A stretch of DNA of 29,498 bases. Origin: a bacterium. GTDB lineage: Bacteria > Patescibacteriota > Minisyncoccia > UBA6257 > 02-FULL-45-10c. This document shows, one piece after another, positions 19,178 to 26,898 of the stretch; position 1 is the first letter of the stretch; every line of letters begins with the position of its first letter. Position numbers and translations under genes: made by a program. A model generated the notes under the pieces. It did no database searches, had not been told where the DNA came from, and saw only the letters and a program-made list of their open reading frames with translations. The stretch covers positions 1 to 29,498 of the forward strand of contig JAUSKP010000006.1 of assembly GCA_030646555.1 (NCBI GenBank), in the 5' to 3' direction.

Positions 19178-20551
19178 TTATTCTTTTTGGATGATGTCTT
19201 TTATGGCAATTATTTTTTGATTTAAGTTTTGATTCTTGCTTATTTCCTTAGACAGTTTGTTGTAGGCATAAATCGCGGTAGTGTGGTCTCTTTTTCCAAG
19301 TTTTTCTCCTATTGATGGATAAGACAATCCTAAAACTTCACGCAAAAGATACATAGCAACTTGTCTTGGCTCGGCTATGGTGTTTTTTCTGCATCGTCCG
19401 GTAAGATCGGCAACATCAACCTGGAAATAGTCGGCTACAGCCTTTATTACTTGGGTAGGACTCACATTTTTAATTGGCTGTTGGATGCTTTCATTGATAA
19501 TTTCCTCAACCTGTTTTGAACTTAATTCTGTTTTTTTATTATCTTGAATAAATAAAATTTTATTCAATACCCCTTCTAATTCTCTTAGGTTTTTCTGAAC
19601 CTTAGTAGCGATCATATCTATGACATCATCTGTCAGACTAACGCCCCTATTCTGCAATTTAGTCTTCAAAATTGCCATTCTAAGCTCATAATCAGGAAAA
19701 CCGATGTCTGCTATCATTCCGCCTTCAAAACGCGACCTTAGTCTTTCTTCAAGGGTAGGAATAAAACGCGGCGGGCGGTCCGAAGAGATAATAATTTGCT
19801 TATTATTTTCGTATAAAGCATTGAAAGTATGGAAAAATTCTTCTTCAGTCTTTTCTTTGCCTCCGATGAATTGAATATCGTCAATGATTAATACATCTGT
19901 AAGGCGATACTTTTCTTTAATGTCTTCCATTCTCTTATTTCGGATAGCCCAAATAACATCGTTGGTAAATTTTTCGGAAGAAACATACTTAACTTTTATT
20001 TTATTGCTATATTCTTTTTTAATTTCATTTCCCAAGGCTTGGAGCAAATGAGTTTTTCCCAAACCTACTCCGCCATAAATAAAAAGCGGGTTATATTTTT
20101 TACCCACGTCTTTTATGATGGCCATGGCGGCCGTATATGCTAATTCATTTGATGATCCGACCACGAAAGATTCTAAAGTGTAGCGCGGGTTAAGCCCTGT
20201 CTCCGGATCAATTCTAAGTTCCGCGAAAGATTGCTGAACTCTCAGATCCACCTCGCTTAAAGATTTTTGTTTAGCAATTATTTTAGCGCTGGCGGCGGAA
20301 GTATTTTTATTTTCTACGACGTACTCAACTTTTTTGGCTGAATCGTCGAAATTTCTTAAAACCGAGAGAATTGTTTTGTTATATTTATTCTCCACCCACT
20401 CTTTGGCGAAATTATTTGGAAGACTCACAAACACAACGCCGTTTTCTTTGTGAGTAAGCTTGCTATTCTTTAACCAAGTTAAAAAATTTGGTCTGGAAAT
20501 TTGCAGTTCTACTTCGCCTAGCGTTGATTGCCAAAGTTGTTCGAGATCCAT
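19178..20551 (-). CDS. dnaA: Chromosomal replication initiator DnaA
   Basis: 457 residues, normal length. Domain I (1-80) opens with LEQLWQSTLGEVELQISRPNF; a short linker follows; the AAA+ domain has Walker A GGVGLGKT (160-167), Walker B LIIDDIQF (221-228) and an arginine-rich LEERLRSRFEGG segment (267-278); domain IV carries the DnaA-box recognition signature RDHTTAIYAY (421-430). It binds origin boxes and opens DNA. Its place between rpmH-rnpA (divergent) and dnaN is the standard arrangement. A promoter lies 44 bp upstream, and AGAAGG 13 bases before the ATG may be a weak ribosome-binding site. Confidence 0.98.
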   Translation of the reverse strand: MDLEQLWQSTLGEVELQISRPNFLTWLKNSKLTHKENGVVFVSLPNNFAKEWVENKYNKTILSVLRNFDDSAKKVEYVVENKNTSAASAKIIAKQKSLSEVDLRVQQSFAELRIDPETGLNPRYTLESFVVGSSNELAYTAAMAIIKDVGKKYNPLFIYGGVGLGKTHLLQALGNEIKKEYSNKIKVKYVSSEKFTNDVIWAIRNKRMEDIKEKYRLTDVLIIDDIQFIGGKEKTEEEFFHTFNALYENNKQIIISSDRPPRFIPTLEERLRSRFEGGMIADIGFPDYELRMAILKTKLQNRGVSLTDDVIDMIATKVQKNLRELEGVLNKILFIQDNKKTELSSKQVEEIINESIQQPIKNVSPTQVIKAVADYFQVDVADLTGRCRKNTIAEPRQVAMYLLREVLGLSYPSIGEKLGKRDHTTAIYAYNKLSKEISKNQNLNQKIIAIKDIIQKE

Positions 20552-20594
20552 AAAATATTTTCTACCTTCTAATTTTTAAACTGAACGTAATCTA

Positions 20595-20622
20595 ATTTTA
20601 TTCTTCTATTTCTGTTAGTCAA
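20595..20622 (-). promoter_or_regulatory. dnaA promoter
   Basis: Minus strand: TTGACT (20622-20617), 16-bp spacer, TAAAAT (20600-20595). Start near 20588, leaving a leader of about 37 nt. Confidence 0.6.
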
Positions 20623-20768
20623 ATAGCGGAAAAATAATAATATGTTGATGACTTGTGGAGAACTTATTTGAGCCAGGCATTTACTGGCTTAATTGCTCTC
20701 ATTCTATTGGTTATTAATTAAATAATCAACTAATAACGAATTGGTACGAATATATGAACTGTAAATCT

Positions 20769-20877
20769 GTCATTCCCGCGAAAGTGGGAATCCAGAAAAT
20801 AATATTTTTTAAAAAATCTGGATTCCGGGTCCCTCCTCCGTTAAAACTACGGACGGGCAAAGCAAGCCCGGAATGAC
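20769..20877. repeat. GTCATTCCCGC...GGAATGAC palindromic repeat
   Basis: Contains the TTCCCGCGAAAGTGGGAATCCAG hairpin also seen at 26287 and the GGGTCCCTCCTCCG...GGACGGGCAAAG segment related to 5955 and 10085. It lies in the rpmH-dnaA spacer. Confidence 0.8.
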
Positions 20878-20918
20878 AAAAATAAAAATATTAATAGAAA
20901 CAGACAGTTTTTTATCTT

Positions 20919-20947
20919 TTGACTTTTATGTTTTGAATTGTTATTCT
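20919..20947 (+). promoter_or_regulatory. rpmH promoter
   Basis: TTGACT (20919-20924), 17-bp spacer, TATTCT (20942-20947), eight bases before the ATG at 20956, so the predicted leader is only about two nucleotides. Confidence 0.55.
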
Positions 20948-20955
20948 TTCCCTAT

Positions 20956-21090
20956 ATGTCACAGACTTATCAGCCGGCAAAAAAGAAAAGAGTCAGGACC
21001 CATGGCTTCCTAAAACGTATGAGCACTCCCGGAGGCAGGCGTGTTTTGGCCAAGAGAAGAGCAAAGGGAAGGCACAAGCTAACAGTCTAA
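20956..21090 (+). CDS. rpmH: Large-subunit ribosomal protein bL34
   Basis: 44 residues read directly: start MSQTYQPAKKKRVRTHGFL, then KRMSTPGGRRVLAKRRAKGRH and end KLTV. This is the complete bL34 pattern (TYQP, K-R-x2-THGF, RRxKGR). It binds 23S rRNA. It leads the rpmH-rnpA-yidC-khpB series and diverges from dnaA, as in most bacteria. Confidence 0.98.
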   Translation: MSQTYQPAKKKRVRTHGFLKRMSTPGGRRVLAKRRAKGRHKLTV

Positions 21091-21217
21091 ATTCGAAATC
21101 CGAATATATAAATTCGAAACAATATCTAAATCTAAAATTTGAAACGTTTAGAATTTTGAGCATTTGAATTTTGGATTTGTTTCGTGCTTCGTGTTTAGTG
21201 CTTCGGATTTAAGATGT

Positions 21218-21550
21218 ATGCTTGCCAAGAAATATCGTTTGCCAATTCAATCTGTTTTAAATAAAAGCGGCCAAACTTTCAGGAGCCGCTCTTTTTTAAT
21301 TAAAGTTTTTTCAAATCAATTAGAATTCAACCGTTTTGGGGTTGTGATAAGCAAAAAGGTCAGTAAGTTGGCGGTTAAAAGGAATTTATTAAAAAGAATG
21401 GTTTTGGATGCCGCTAAAAAGTTTGTATCCGATGAAAATAAAAATAAGTTTGATATTCTTATTATTATTTCGCCGGCAATGATAAAAATGGAAAAAGCTG
21501 ATATTATAAAAGAACTGGAAGAGTCCCTTCAGAAGATCCTAAATGTTTAA
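21218..21550 (+). CDS. rnpA: Ribonuclease P protein component
   Basis: 110 residues from the ATG at 21218, where the family match begins (MLAKKYRLP). An upstream TTG at 21164 would add 18 residues unlike the family. The RNR-like signature is seen as KLAVKRNLLKRMVLDA, with the preceding RFGVVISKKVSK strand and the C-terminal DILIIISP. It binds RNase P RNA and helps 5' processing of tRNAs. The RNase P RNA gene is not in this window. The 127-bp gap from rpmH is AT-rich with imperfect repeats of CGAAATCCGAA and AAATTTGAAAC. Confidence 0.95.
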   Translation: MLAKKYRLPIQSVLNKSGQTFRSRSFLIKVFSNQLEFNRFGVVISKKVSKLAVKRNLLKRMVLDAAKKFVSDENKNKFDILIIISPAMIKMEKADIIKELEESLQKILNV

Positions 21551-21582
21551 AAATTGTAAATTATAAATTGTAAATTTTTATT

Positions 21583-22281
21583 ATGTTCCATACCTATATA
21601 TTCGTTCCCCTTTTTAATACCCTGATTTTTTTATATCAAAATGCCACCACCGAAAGCTTGGGCGTGGCTATTATTTTATTAACTTTGCTTATTCGCTTCA
21701 TTTTATTCCCTCTTTTTTATAAGAGTACTAAAAGCCAAATAGTGATGCAGAAGCTCCAGCCTTTGATACAAAAGATCCAGCACGACCATAAAGATGACAA
21801 AGAAAAACAAGCCAAGGCTCTTATGGACCTTTACCGCAACAACAATGTGAACCCTTTTACGAGTATTTTGATGGTTTTTGTGCAAATTCCTATATTAATT
21901 GGCCTTTATAAGCTCTTTTCAGTGGACTTTTCTAATCTGAACGTCGGCGAGCTTTATAGCTTTGTTTCGGCGCCGGAACAGATTAATAGCATGTTTTTAG
22001 GCTTGATAGATCTCAAAAATCGCAGTATGCTTATGGTTGGTTTAGCTGCTATTGCTCAGTATTTTCAGGGGACATCGGCTCTACCAAAATACGAAAAAGG
22101 AAAAGAGCTGTCTACCGCGGAAAAGATGACTAAACAGATGGTTTATATGGGTCCGATATTTACTCTATTAATCCTTTGGTCTCTTCCATCAGCTTTAGGC
22201 TTGTATTGGCTGATCACTTCCGTGTTTTCCATAGTTCAGCAAGTTTATATAAATAAGAGGGTTAAGATAAACAATGAATAA
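21583..22281 (+). CDS. yidC: Membrane protein insertase YidC/Oxa1
   Basis: 232 residues, the short Oxa1-like form without a large periplasmic domain. The first helix is near residues 27-47 and contains Arg38 (LLIRFILFPL), which fits the conserved groove arginine. A charged cytoplasmic hairpin follows (IQKIQHDHKDDKEKQAKALMDLYRNNNVNP, about 63-92), then helices near 95-112, 150-165, 190-205 and 205-225. It inserts membrane proteins alone or with Sec. Its 3' end overlaps the khpB start by 8 bp, so the two are translationally linked. Confidence 0.96.
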   Translation: MFHTYIFVPLFNTLIFLYQNATTESLGVAIILLTLLIRFILFPLFYKSTKSQIVMQKLQPLIQKIQHDHKDDKEKQAKALMDLYRNNNVNPFTSILMVFVQIPILIGLYKLFSVDFSNLNVGELYSFVSAPEQINSMFLGLIDLKNRSMLMVGLAAIAQYFQGTSALPKYEKGKELSTAEKMTKQMVYMGPIFTLLILWSLPSALGLYWLITSVFSIVQQVYINKRVKINNE

Positions 22282-22717
22282 TATTGAAGCCGTAAAAAAT
22301 ATAATAAAACAGCTTTTAGAACTCGGCGGATTTAATGATTTTTCCATAGAAGCCGATGTTGAAGGAAAAAGAATTTCTATCTTTATCCATGATTTTGATA
22401 TTAAAGAATTGTTGCCTAAAATTATTTTAGATTTTGAAAGAATTGCCAAGCTGGCTTTAAAAAAGATAGATCCTGCCAGCGTAGAGAATTTGGTTTTGGA
22501 TATGAATAATTACAGAAGGGAAAGGGAGCATATAATTTCAGAATTAGCCAAAGCCGCCGCCAGAAAAGTTTTAATGAATAAACAAGAAGTTCAATTGCCG
22601 GCAATGAATGCTTACGAAAGAAGAATAGTCCATATGGAGCTGGCTTCCAGGCCAGATGTAAAAACAGAAAGCTCCGGTTTGGGTCCCGAAAGGCATATTG
22701 TTGTGAAACCCATATAA
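22274..22717 (+). CDS. khpB: RNA-binding protein KhpB (Jag/SpoIIIJ-associated)
   Basis: 147 residues: a KH-like domain (about 20-85) followed by an R3H domain (about 85-147) with the Arg116-x3-His120 signature in AYERRIVH and the typical end SSGLGPERHIVVKP. The N-terminal Jag-N domain of longer family members is absent. The family binds RNA and affects cell division and envelope synthesis. It overlaps yidC and ends at an intrinsic terminator. Confidence 0.94.
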   Translation: MNNIEAVKNIIKQLLELGGFNDFSIEADVEGKRISIFIHDFDIKELLPKIILDFERIAKLALKKIDPASVENLVLDMNNYRREREHIISELAKAAARKVLMNKQEVQLPAMNAYERRIVHMELASRPDVKTESSGLGPERHIVVKPI

Positions 22718-22719
22718 TC

Positions 22720-22743
22720 AAAAACTCCCCTAAGGGAGTTTTT
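22720..22743 (+). terminator. Intrinsic terminator of the rpmH-khpB series
   Basis: 10-bp stem AAAAACTCCC/GGGAGTTTTT (22720-22729, 22734-22743) with loop CTAA, three bases after the khpB stop. Confidence 0.92.
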
Positions 22744-22889
22744 GATTTGAAATTCGAAGCACTAAATTCGAAACTCTAAACAAATTCAAATATCAGAAAT
22801 TCAAAGTTAAAAAAAATTGGTTATTTGAGTTTTGAAAATTGTTTCGGATTTCGATATTCGGATTTCGTATTTAAGGCGGAGTTTTTGTT

Positions 22890-24044
22890 TTATTTAAGAG
22901 ATAGCGAATAAACTTTATTATCGTAGCGGTTTATGAATAGGAGGGCGCCATCTTTTATTTTCAAGTCGGAGGCGTCAATAGATGATTCGTTGCCGTCAAA
23001 TATCTTGGTAATTTTTCCGGTAGGAAGATCAAGCTCAAAAATATCATCTACAAAGTAATCTTTTTTCTTATAATAATCATCCGGCAAAATAATTCCATTT
23101 CTTATATTTTTAGGAACACCGCAATATATTTTAGCGGTCTCTAGAAGACATTTTTCCGGAACAGTTAAGAAGGTGAATCGGATGTCCGCATCGCCGAACT
23201 CATTGATCAATTCCAGCTTAGGAATTCTGCTTATTGAAGCCAATCTTATTCCCTGTTTGCCATCTTTAGACCAAAGAACATCTACTCCGAATTGTCCATC
23301 CATAATATTGGTAAAGGTTTTCGCGGTTAAATTGAAAGAATAAAATCTGCTTATGGTTTCTATAGATGGCTCTTCATAAAAGAATATCTCGGATGTTTTT
23401 AACCAATTCAATTTAAAACCAACTTGGCTCATTTTTTGAATTTCATCGGTTTTTTGCGTGGCCAGATCTAAAGTTCTCAGGGCTGATTGGTCGGTATAGG
23501 CTATTTTTTTGGAATCAGGAGAAAAGGCCGCGGAAATTGTTCCTGGCGGTAGCGGTTTCCAGCTGGCAGAGCTAGCAGAAAAAACACTCAAGCTTGGAAG
23601 CTCCGGATAATTAAATTCGGCAATAACCATAGAACCATCAGCGGAAGATGTGATGTCGTGAAGATTATTCAGCGTTTGTGAGCTGGCCAAGCTTCTTGAT
23701 CCATCGCTGTTTATTTTGATGATTTGGCCGTCTAAATTGGCGAAATAAAGGCTGTTGTCTTTAGAGCTTAGCCAATATTCAAAAACTGGAGAGTTTATTA
23801 AAACAGAAAGCTTTTGAGTGATCACTTGCGGTTCTTGAGTTGCTGTTTCGGCTTCAGTGGTAGTTGTGGTTGTTCCACCGGCGCCAGTTTCAACTACGGA
23901 GGTAGTTGGCGTTTCTCCCCCGCTGATTATTCCGGTTATTCCGCCACTGGAATTAAGCCGATTCCATAAAAAATAAATACCAGCGCCTATGCCGGCAATG
24001 ATTAAAACAATTAAAACTATTTTTATGATTTTTTTATAGTCCAT
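22890..24044 (-). CDS. Membrane-anchored propeller-like protein of the secretion locus
   Basis: 384 residues. A membrane helix (7-27) is followed by a Gly/Ser/Thr-rich linker (about 32-75) and a domain (80-384) with repeated strand motifs: SSKDNSLYFANLDGQIIKINSDG, SSADGSMVIAEF, SPDSKKIAYTDQSALRTLDLATQK, WSKDGKQGIRLASI and KDGALLFINRYDNKVYSL. The WD40/TolB-like blade pattern suggests a beta-propeller facing the outside. Enzymatic residues are not recognised. It is the last gene of the minus-strand secretion locus, six bp after the preceding gene, so probably co-transcribed. A role in surface binding or complex assembly is only a guess. Confidence 0.7.
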   Translation of the reverse strand: MDYKKIIKIVLIVLIIAGIGAGIYFLWNRLNSSGGITGIISGGETPTTSVVETGAGGTTTTTTEAETATQEPQVITQKLSVLINSPVFEYWLSSKDNSLYFANLDGQIIKINSDGSRSLASSQTLNNLHDITSSADGSMVIAEFNYPELPSLSVFSASSASWKPLPPGTISAAFSPDSKKIAYTDQSALRTLDLATQKTDEIQKMSQVGFKLNWLKTSEIFFYEEPSIETISRFYSFNLTAKTFTNIMDGQFGVDVLWSKDGKQGIRLASISRIPKLELINEFGDADIRFTFLTVPEKCLLETAKIYCGVPKNIRNGIILPDDYYKKKDYFVDDIFELDLPTGKITKIFDGNESSIDASDLKIKDGALLFINRYDNKVYSLSLK

Positions 24045-24050
24045 ATCTTT

Positions 24051-25472
24051 TTATTTAGGAATACAAGTTGATGGCGTCCCATCACAACTAAAGCCGCCTG
24101 TAACTGAACAGCTAGGAGTTGGTATTTTTATGGAACAAGCAACGCATTTGCTACCAAATTTAAGATAACCCGAGGTGCAAACGTTACAACTAACACCTGA
24201 ATAGCCAGCATTACAAATACATTGATTATTTACTTCGCGGCCACCAACACATGTAATTTTACATTCATTGTTTACCTTACTATAACCACTAATACATTCC
24301 GAGCATTGCGGTCCGCCGGTACCAATTTTACAAGGAACAACGCTAGCAACAATACATGCGCCAGTTGGCTGTCTGACTAATCCTTCTGAACAAGTGCAAT
24401 TTCCATCTTTATCTGGCCCGACATTTCCTTCCATACACCTTAGACAATTTACTTTGCCGCTTCCCGTTCCAAGTGTTTCTCCAGTATTCATTTTTACTTC
24501 CAAAAGCCCTTGTCCCCAACTGCTGTTGGCAAGCGCGCATCCAGTAATTCCTCCGGTGCCGCTACTTTCCGCTATTGTGTTATTTCCGGCGTTGTCTGAA
24601 ACGAAAATTTCCGGCGCAACTAGAGTGGATAGATCTACCGCTTGGAATTCAGGATTAGTTAAAGAAACCAGTTTTGGATTTATTGTATATAAAATTAAGT
24701 AGGCGCTTAAAAGTAACAATATGCCATATATTGCCTGGAGCATACGGTCCTTAGCTTCCTCTTTACTGGCAACTCCTCCAGCAGAAAGAGTGTATTCCAC
24801 GGCACCATACAAGATGACTCCTAAAGCAATCAATCCTGCGATCATAAGGCCGAATTGATATAGTCTGGCGATGTAGCCGGCTGGATCATCGCCTTTTGGA
24901 CAGGTGCCACCGGCAATATTTGTACTGCAAGGGATTACGATCTTGGGGATATACTTCATATCTTTAAATGGAGATTTGAGGGCGCTGTTAAGGTCTGTGG
25001 TGGTCAATATTTTATTAATGCAGCGCCAACCATTCTGGTCTCCTTTGCATTCCACCTTAATACCATCACAGCTACCATCTTTTTTAATAGAATAACCAAC
25101 GGTTAGGCATTGTTCTATATCCGTTGATTTTACTGTTGTATCGCCACTTATTATCGGTGGGTTAGTGGCATTATCACTAACCGATCCTTTTTGTATACAT
25201 GAAGTTGAGTCACTCGAAATCTGACAATTAGATCCGCATTCTTGTCCACTCCCAGCACCAAGATTAGGTTTTATTTTTGAGCAATCTGTTGCAGTTTGCG
25301 AAAAACTTACCGGAATTGTATTGATGGTAAATATAAATCCTATCAATAAAACCGCAGAAATTTTTTTAAAATATTTTAGCTTTACCCCGTTAGAGGCAGG
25401 TTGCCCTTGGCGACCGTAGTTATTTGATTGCGGTTTTAAGGATGTCATTAAATTTTTTATTGTAAATATCAT
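24051..25472 (-). CDS. VirB2/TrbC-like two-helix protein with Cys-rich tail; N-terminus encoded by a repeat element
   Basis: 473 residues. A signal peptide core lies at about 37-58 (ISAVLLIGFIFTINTIPVSFSQ). A Cys-containing region (64-195) precedes two membrane helices (about 203-226 and 246-263) with the loop AGGVASKEEAKDRM, the layout of VirB2/TrbC pilins in many CPR secretion loci. The tail (about 310-473) has some 25 Cys in EGF-like spacing (CLRCMEG, CTCSEG, CSECISG, CICNAGYSGVSC, CVAC). Residues 1-29 come from the palindromic element at 25385-25502, and no ATG, GTG or TTG is present between the element edge and the signal peptide, so the native start was displaced or replaced. An in-frame ATG at 25448 is an alternative. 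Confidence 0.75.
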   Translation of the reverse strand: MIFTIKNLMTSLKPQSNNYGRQGQPASNGVKLKYFKKISAVLLIGFIFTINTIPVSFSQTATDCSKIKPNLGAGSGQECGSNCQISSDSTSCIQKGSVSDNATNPPIISGDTTVKSTDIEQCLTVGYSIKKDGSCDGIKVECKGDQNGWRCINKILTTTDLNSALKSPFKDMKYIPKIVIPCSTNIAGGTCPKGDDPAGYIARLYQFGLMIAGLIALGVILYGAVEYTLSAGGVASKEEAKDRMLQAIYGILLLLSAYLILYTINPKLVSLTNPEFQAVDLSTLVAPEIFVSDNAGNNTIAESSGTGGITGCALANSSWGQGLLEVKMNTGETLGTGSGKVNCLRCMEGNVGPDKDGNCTCSEGLVRQPTGACIVASVVPCKIGTGGPQCSECISGYSKVNNECKITCVGGREVNNQCICNAGYSGVSCNVCTSGYLKFGSKCVACSIKIPTPSCSVTGGFSCDGTPSTCIPK

Positions 25473-25502
25473 ATTGGTAAAGTTTAGTTGCCTCTAACGG
25501 GG
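25385..25502. repeat. Family 3 palindromic element, long copy
   Basis: 118 bp with perfect 14-bp inverted ends CCCCGTTAGAGGCA (25385-25398) and complement (25489-25502). It shares the TTTACCCCGTTAGA end with the copy at 12404. It covers the first 29 codons of the 24051-25472 gene and ends four bases before the stop of the next gene upstream. Confidence 0.78.
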
Positions 25503-25506
25503 CGAA

Positions 25507-26262
25507 TTACTTTATATTCAAATTAATAGTTTTTGCGGCGAACTCAAACAGATCCGTGATATTTTTTACTAAAACTTTTATTAAAATATTCGCTCCGGAC
25601 TCAGGGCTTCCCTGGGAGGTCAGATCTAAGGCAAGGATAGACGGATAGTTTGGATCATTCTCCATTTTTTGGCCGTCTACTTCCCACCCGAAGTTTAATT
25701 GGCCCAAACTGGAGATTCCAAAAAAATATGGAACAGCTTGAAAGGCGTTTTGTTTGACACCAATTGTTTTATTCGGATATGGAGCGTTTATAACTACTTC
25801 AGGAGAAACGGCAGGAATATTTACGAATTTATTTAGGTATGCTCCCCCGTATATTTTGTCGCTATAATTTGGTAATTCTATTTCTACGAGCTTTGTGGAT
25901 ACCTTATCAAATGTCGTGATTATAGATTTCAGCCCAACCCCGGATTTAAAAGAGTCTCTGTCCACATTCCAATTTATTTGTTGTTTTGAAACATCTACGA
26001 ATTTTCCATTGTCTAAAAGGTCAAAACTTATTTCTATTATGGAGTTTTTGGACGGGACAATTTTGCCCTGATAGTCAGGGGGAACAAAGTTGATAGCTCT
26101 CCAAGAGACTAAGAATTCAAAATCTGGATTTTGTGTTGAAGGGGAAGTTGTCGGTAACGGTACGGTAAATTGAGCATTAGCGGAAAAACTTAAAAACAAG
26201 CCGAATAAGGTTGAGAAAACAATGGGAAGATAGTATTTTTTAATGAAACCTAAAACTTTCAT
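25507..26262 (-). CDS. Secreted protein of the secretion locus, unknown fold
   Basis: 251 residues. Signal peptide 1-31 with a basic start, hydrophobic core and a good cleavage site (SANA before Gln32). The mature part is beta-rich (FEFLVSWRAINFVPPDY, IIEISFDLLDNGKFV, YFFGISSLGQLNFGWEVDGQKM) and resembles Ig-like/PKD modules, ending KTINLNIK. The WEVDG segment is similar to strands of PKD-type domains, but I cannot assign a family with certainty. It lies between the VirB2-like gene and a small membrane protein gene on the same strand and is likely a surface or periplasmic part of the same machine. Confidence 0.72.
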   Translation of the reverse strand: MKVLGFIKKYYLPIVFSTLFGLFLSFSANAQFTVPLPTTSPSTQNPDFEFLVSWRAINFVPPDYQGKIVPSKNSIIEISFDLLDNGKFVDVSKQQINWNVDRDSFKSGVGLKSIITTFDKVSTKLVEIELPNYSDKIYGGAYLNKFVNIPAVSPEVVINAPYPNKTIGVKQNAFQAVPYFFGISSLGQLNFGWEVDGQKMENDPNYPSILALDLTSQGSPESGANILIKVLVKNITDLFEFAAKTINLNIK

Positions 26263-26283
26263 ATTATTTTAATTTTAACATAT

Positions 26284-26346
<63 letters not shown>

Positions 26347-26351
26347 AATAA

Positions 26352-26792
26352 CTACTTAATCTTGCCGACCTTCTCCAGACCTTTTACCAGTTTGCCGCCC
26401 GTTAATTTATCTATCTTTTTAATCTTATTCATTGCTCCCCTGTCTATGAATATAACAATGAGCCAAACCAAAGTTGAGGGTAAAAGAGATCCTACATATG
26501 GAAGCAGCTTTATTCCGTTGATCACTAAATTGGTCATCCATATTTCGGTGCCCATCTTTTTAATCATTACAAAATACACTTGGCTTATAGATGTGCGGAC
26601 AGTGTCCATTATGCCGAAATCATCTAAGCCGACAAAAAAGAGGGCATAGTCAATAGTATCGGACATCAAATAAAAAGGAGTAATAAAAAATATTTCCGTG
26701 AAAGATATTTTTGGCTCACGATTCTCGTCGTCTGCGATCTCAACAGCCCCTTTTTTATTTTTATCTTCTTCGGTGGTCTTTTTTTCTTCCAT
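26352..26792 (-). CDS. Small membrane protein of the secretion locus
   Basis: 146 residues. A charged N-terminus (1-28, rich in Glu/Lys) precedes hydrophobic segments near 30-53 (FTEIFFITPFYLMSDTIDYALFFVG), 66-75 and 88-113 (INGIKLLPYVGSLLPSTLVWLIVIFI), and the C-terminus is basic and helical. No family recognised. It lies directly downstream of the VirB4 ATPase gene, with a repeat in the gap, and could be an inner-membrane subunit such as a VirB3- or VirB6-like part, but nothing in the sequence proves it. Confidence 0.7.
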   Translation of the reverse strand: MEEKKTTEEDKNKKGAVEIADDENREPKISFTEIFFITPFYLMSDTIDYALFFVGLDDFGIMDTVRTSISQVYFVMIKKMGTEIWMTNLVINGIKLLPYVGSLLPSTLVWLIVIFIDRGAMNKIKKIDKLTGGKLVKGLEKVGKIK

Positions 26793-26804
26793 AGTATTTT
26801 TTGT

Positions 26805-26875
26805 GTCATTGCGAGGAGTCTGCGACGTGGCAATCTATTTATTTGTGAGATTGCTTCGGCGGCACTCGCAATGAC
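26805..26875. repeat. GTCATTGCGAG...CGCAATGAC palindromic repeat
   Basis: Nearly identical to 13623-13694 at both ends (GAGTCTGCGACGTGGCAATC, CGGCGGCACTC) with a different short loop. Lies between the VirB4 ATPase gene and the next gene. Confidence 0.87.
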
Positions 26876-26898
26876 GGTCAATTAGAAATTGTTTTAGT

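Larger units (their letters stand above)
20552..20955. other. dnaA-rpmH divergent spacer, candidate origin region
   Basis: 404 bp without a protein gene. Contains the dnaA promoter, an AT-rich stretch (20595-20645), one near-match to a DnaA box (TGTGGAGAA at 20654-20662, one mismatch), a small AGCCAG/CTGGCT hairpin (20671-20689), a palindromic repeat (20769-20877) and the rpmH promoter. This is where many bacteria have oriC. Confidence 0.4.

Noticed and set aside
21164..21217. Upstream TTG start of rnpA
   Set aside because: The extra 18 residues do not resemble RnpA and lie in repeat-like spacer DNA.
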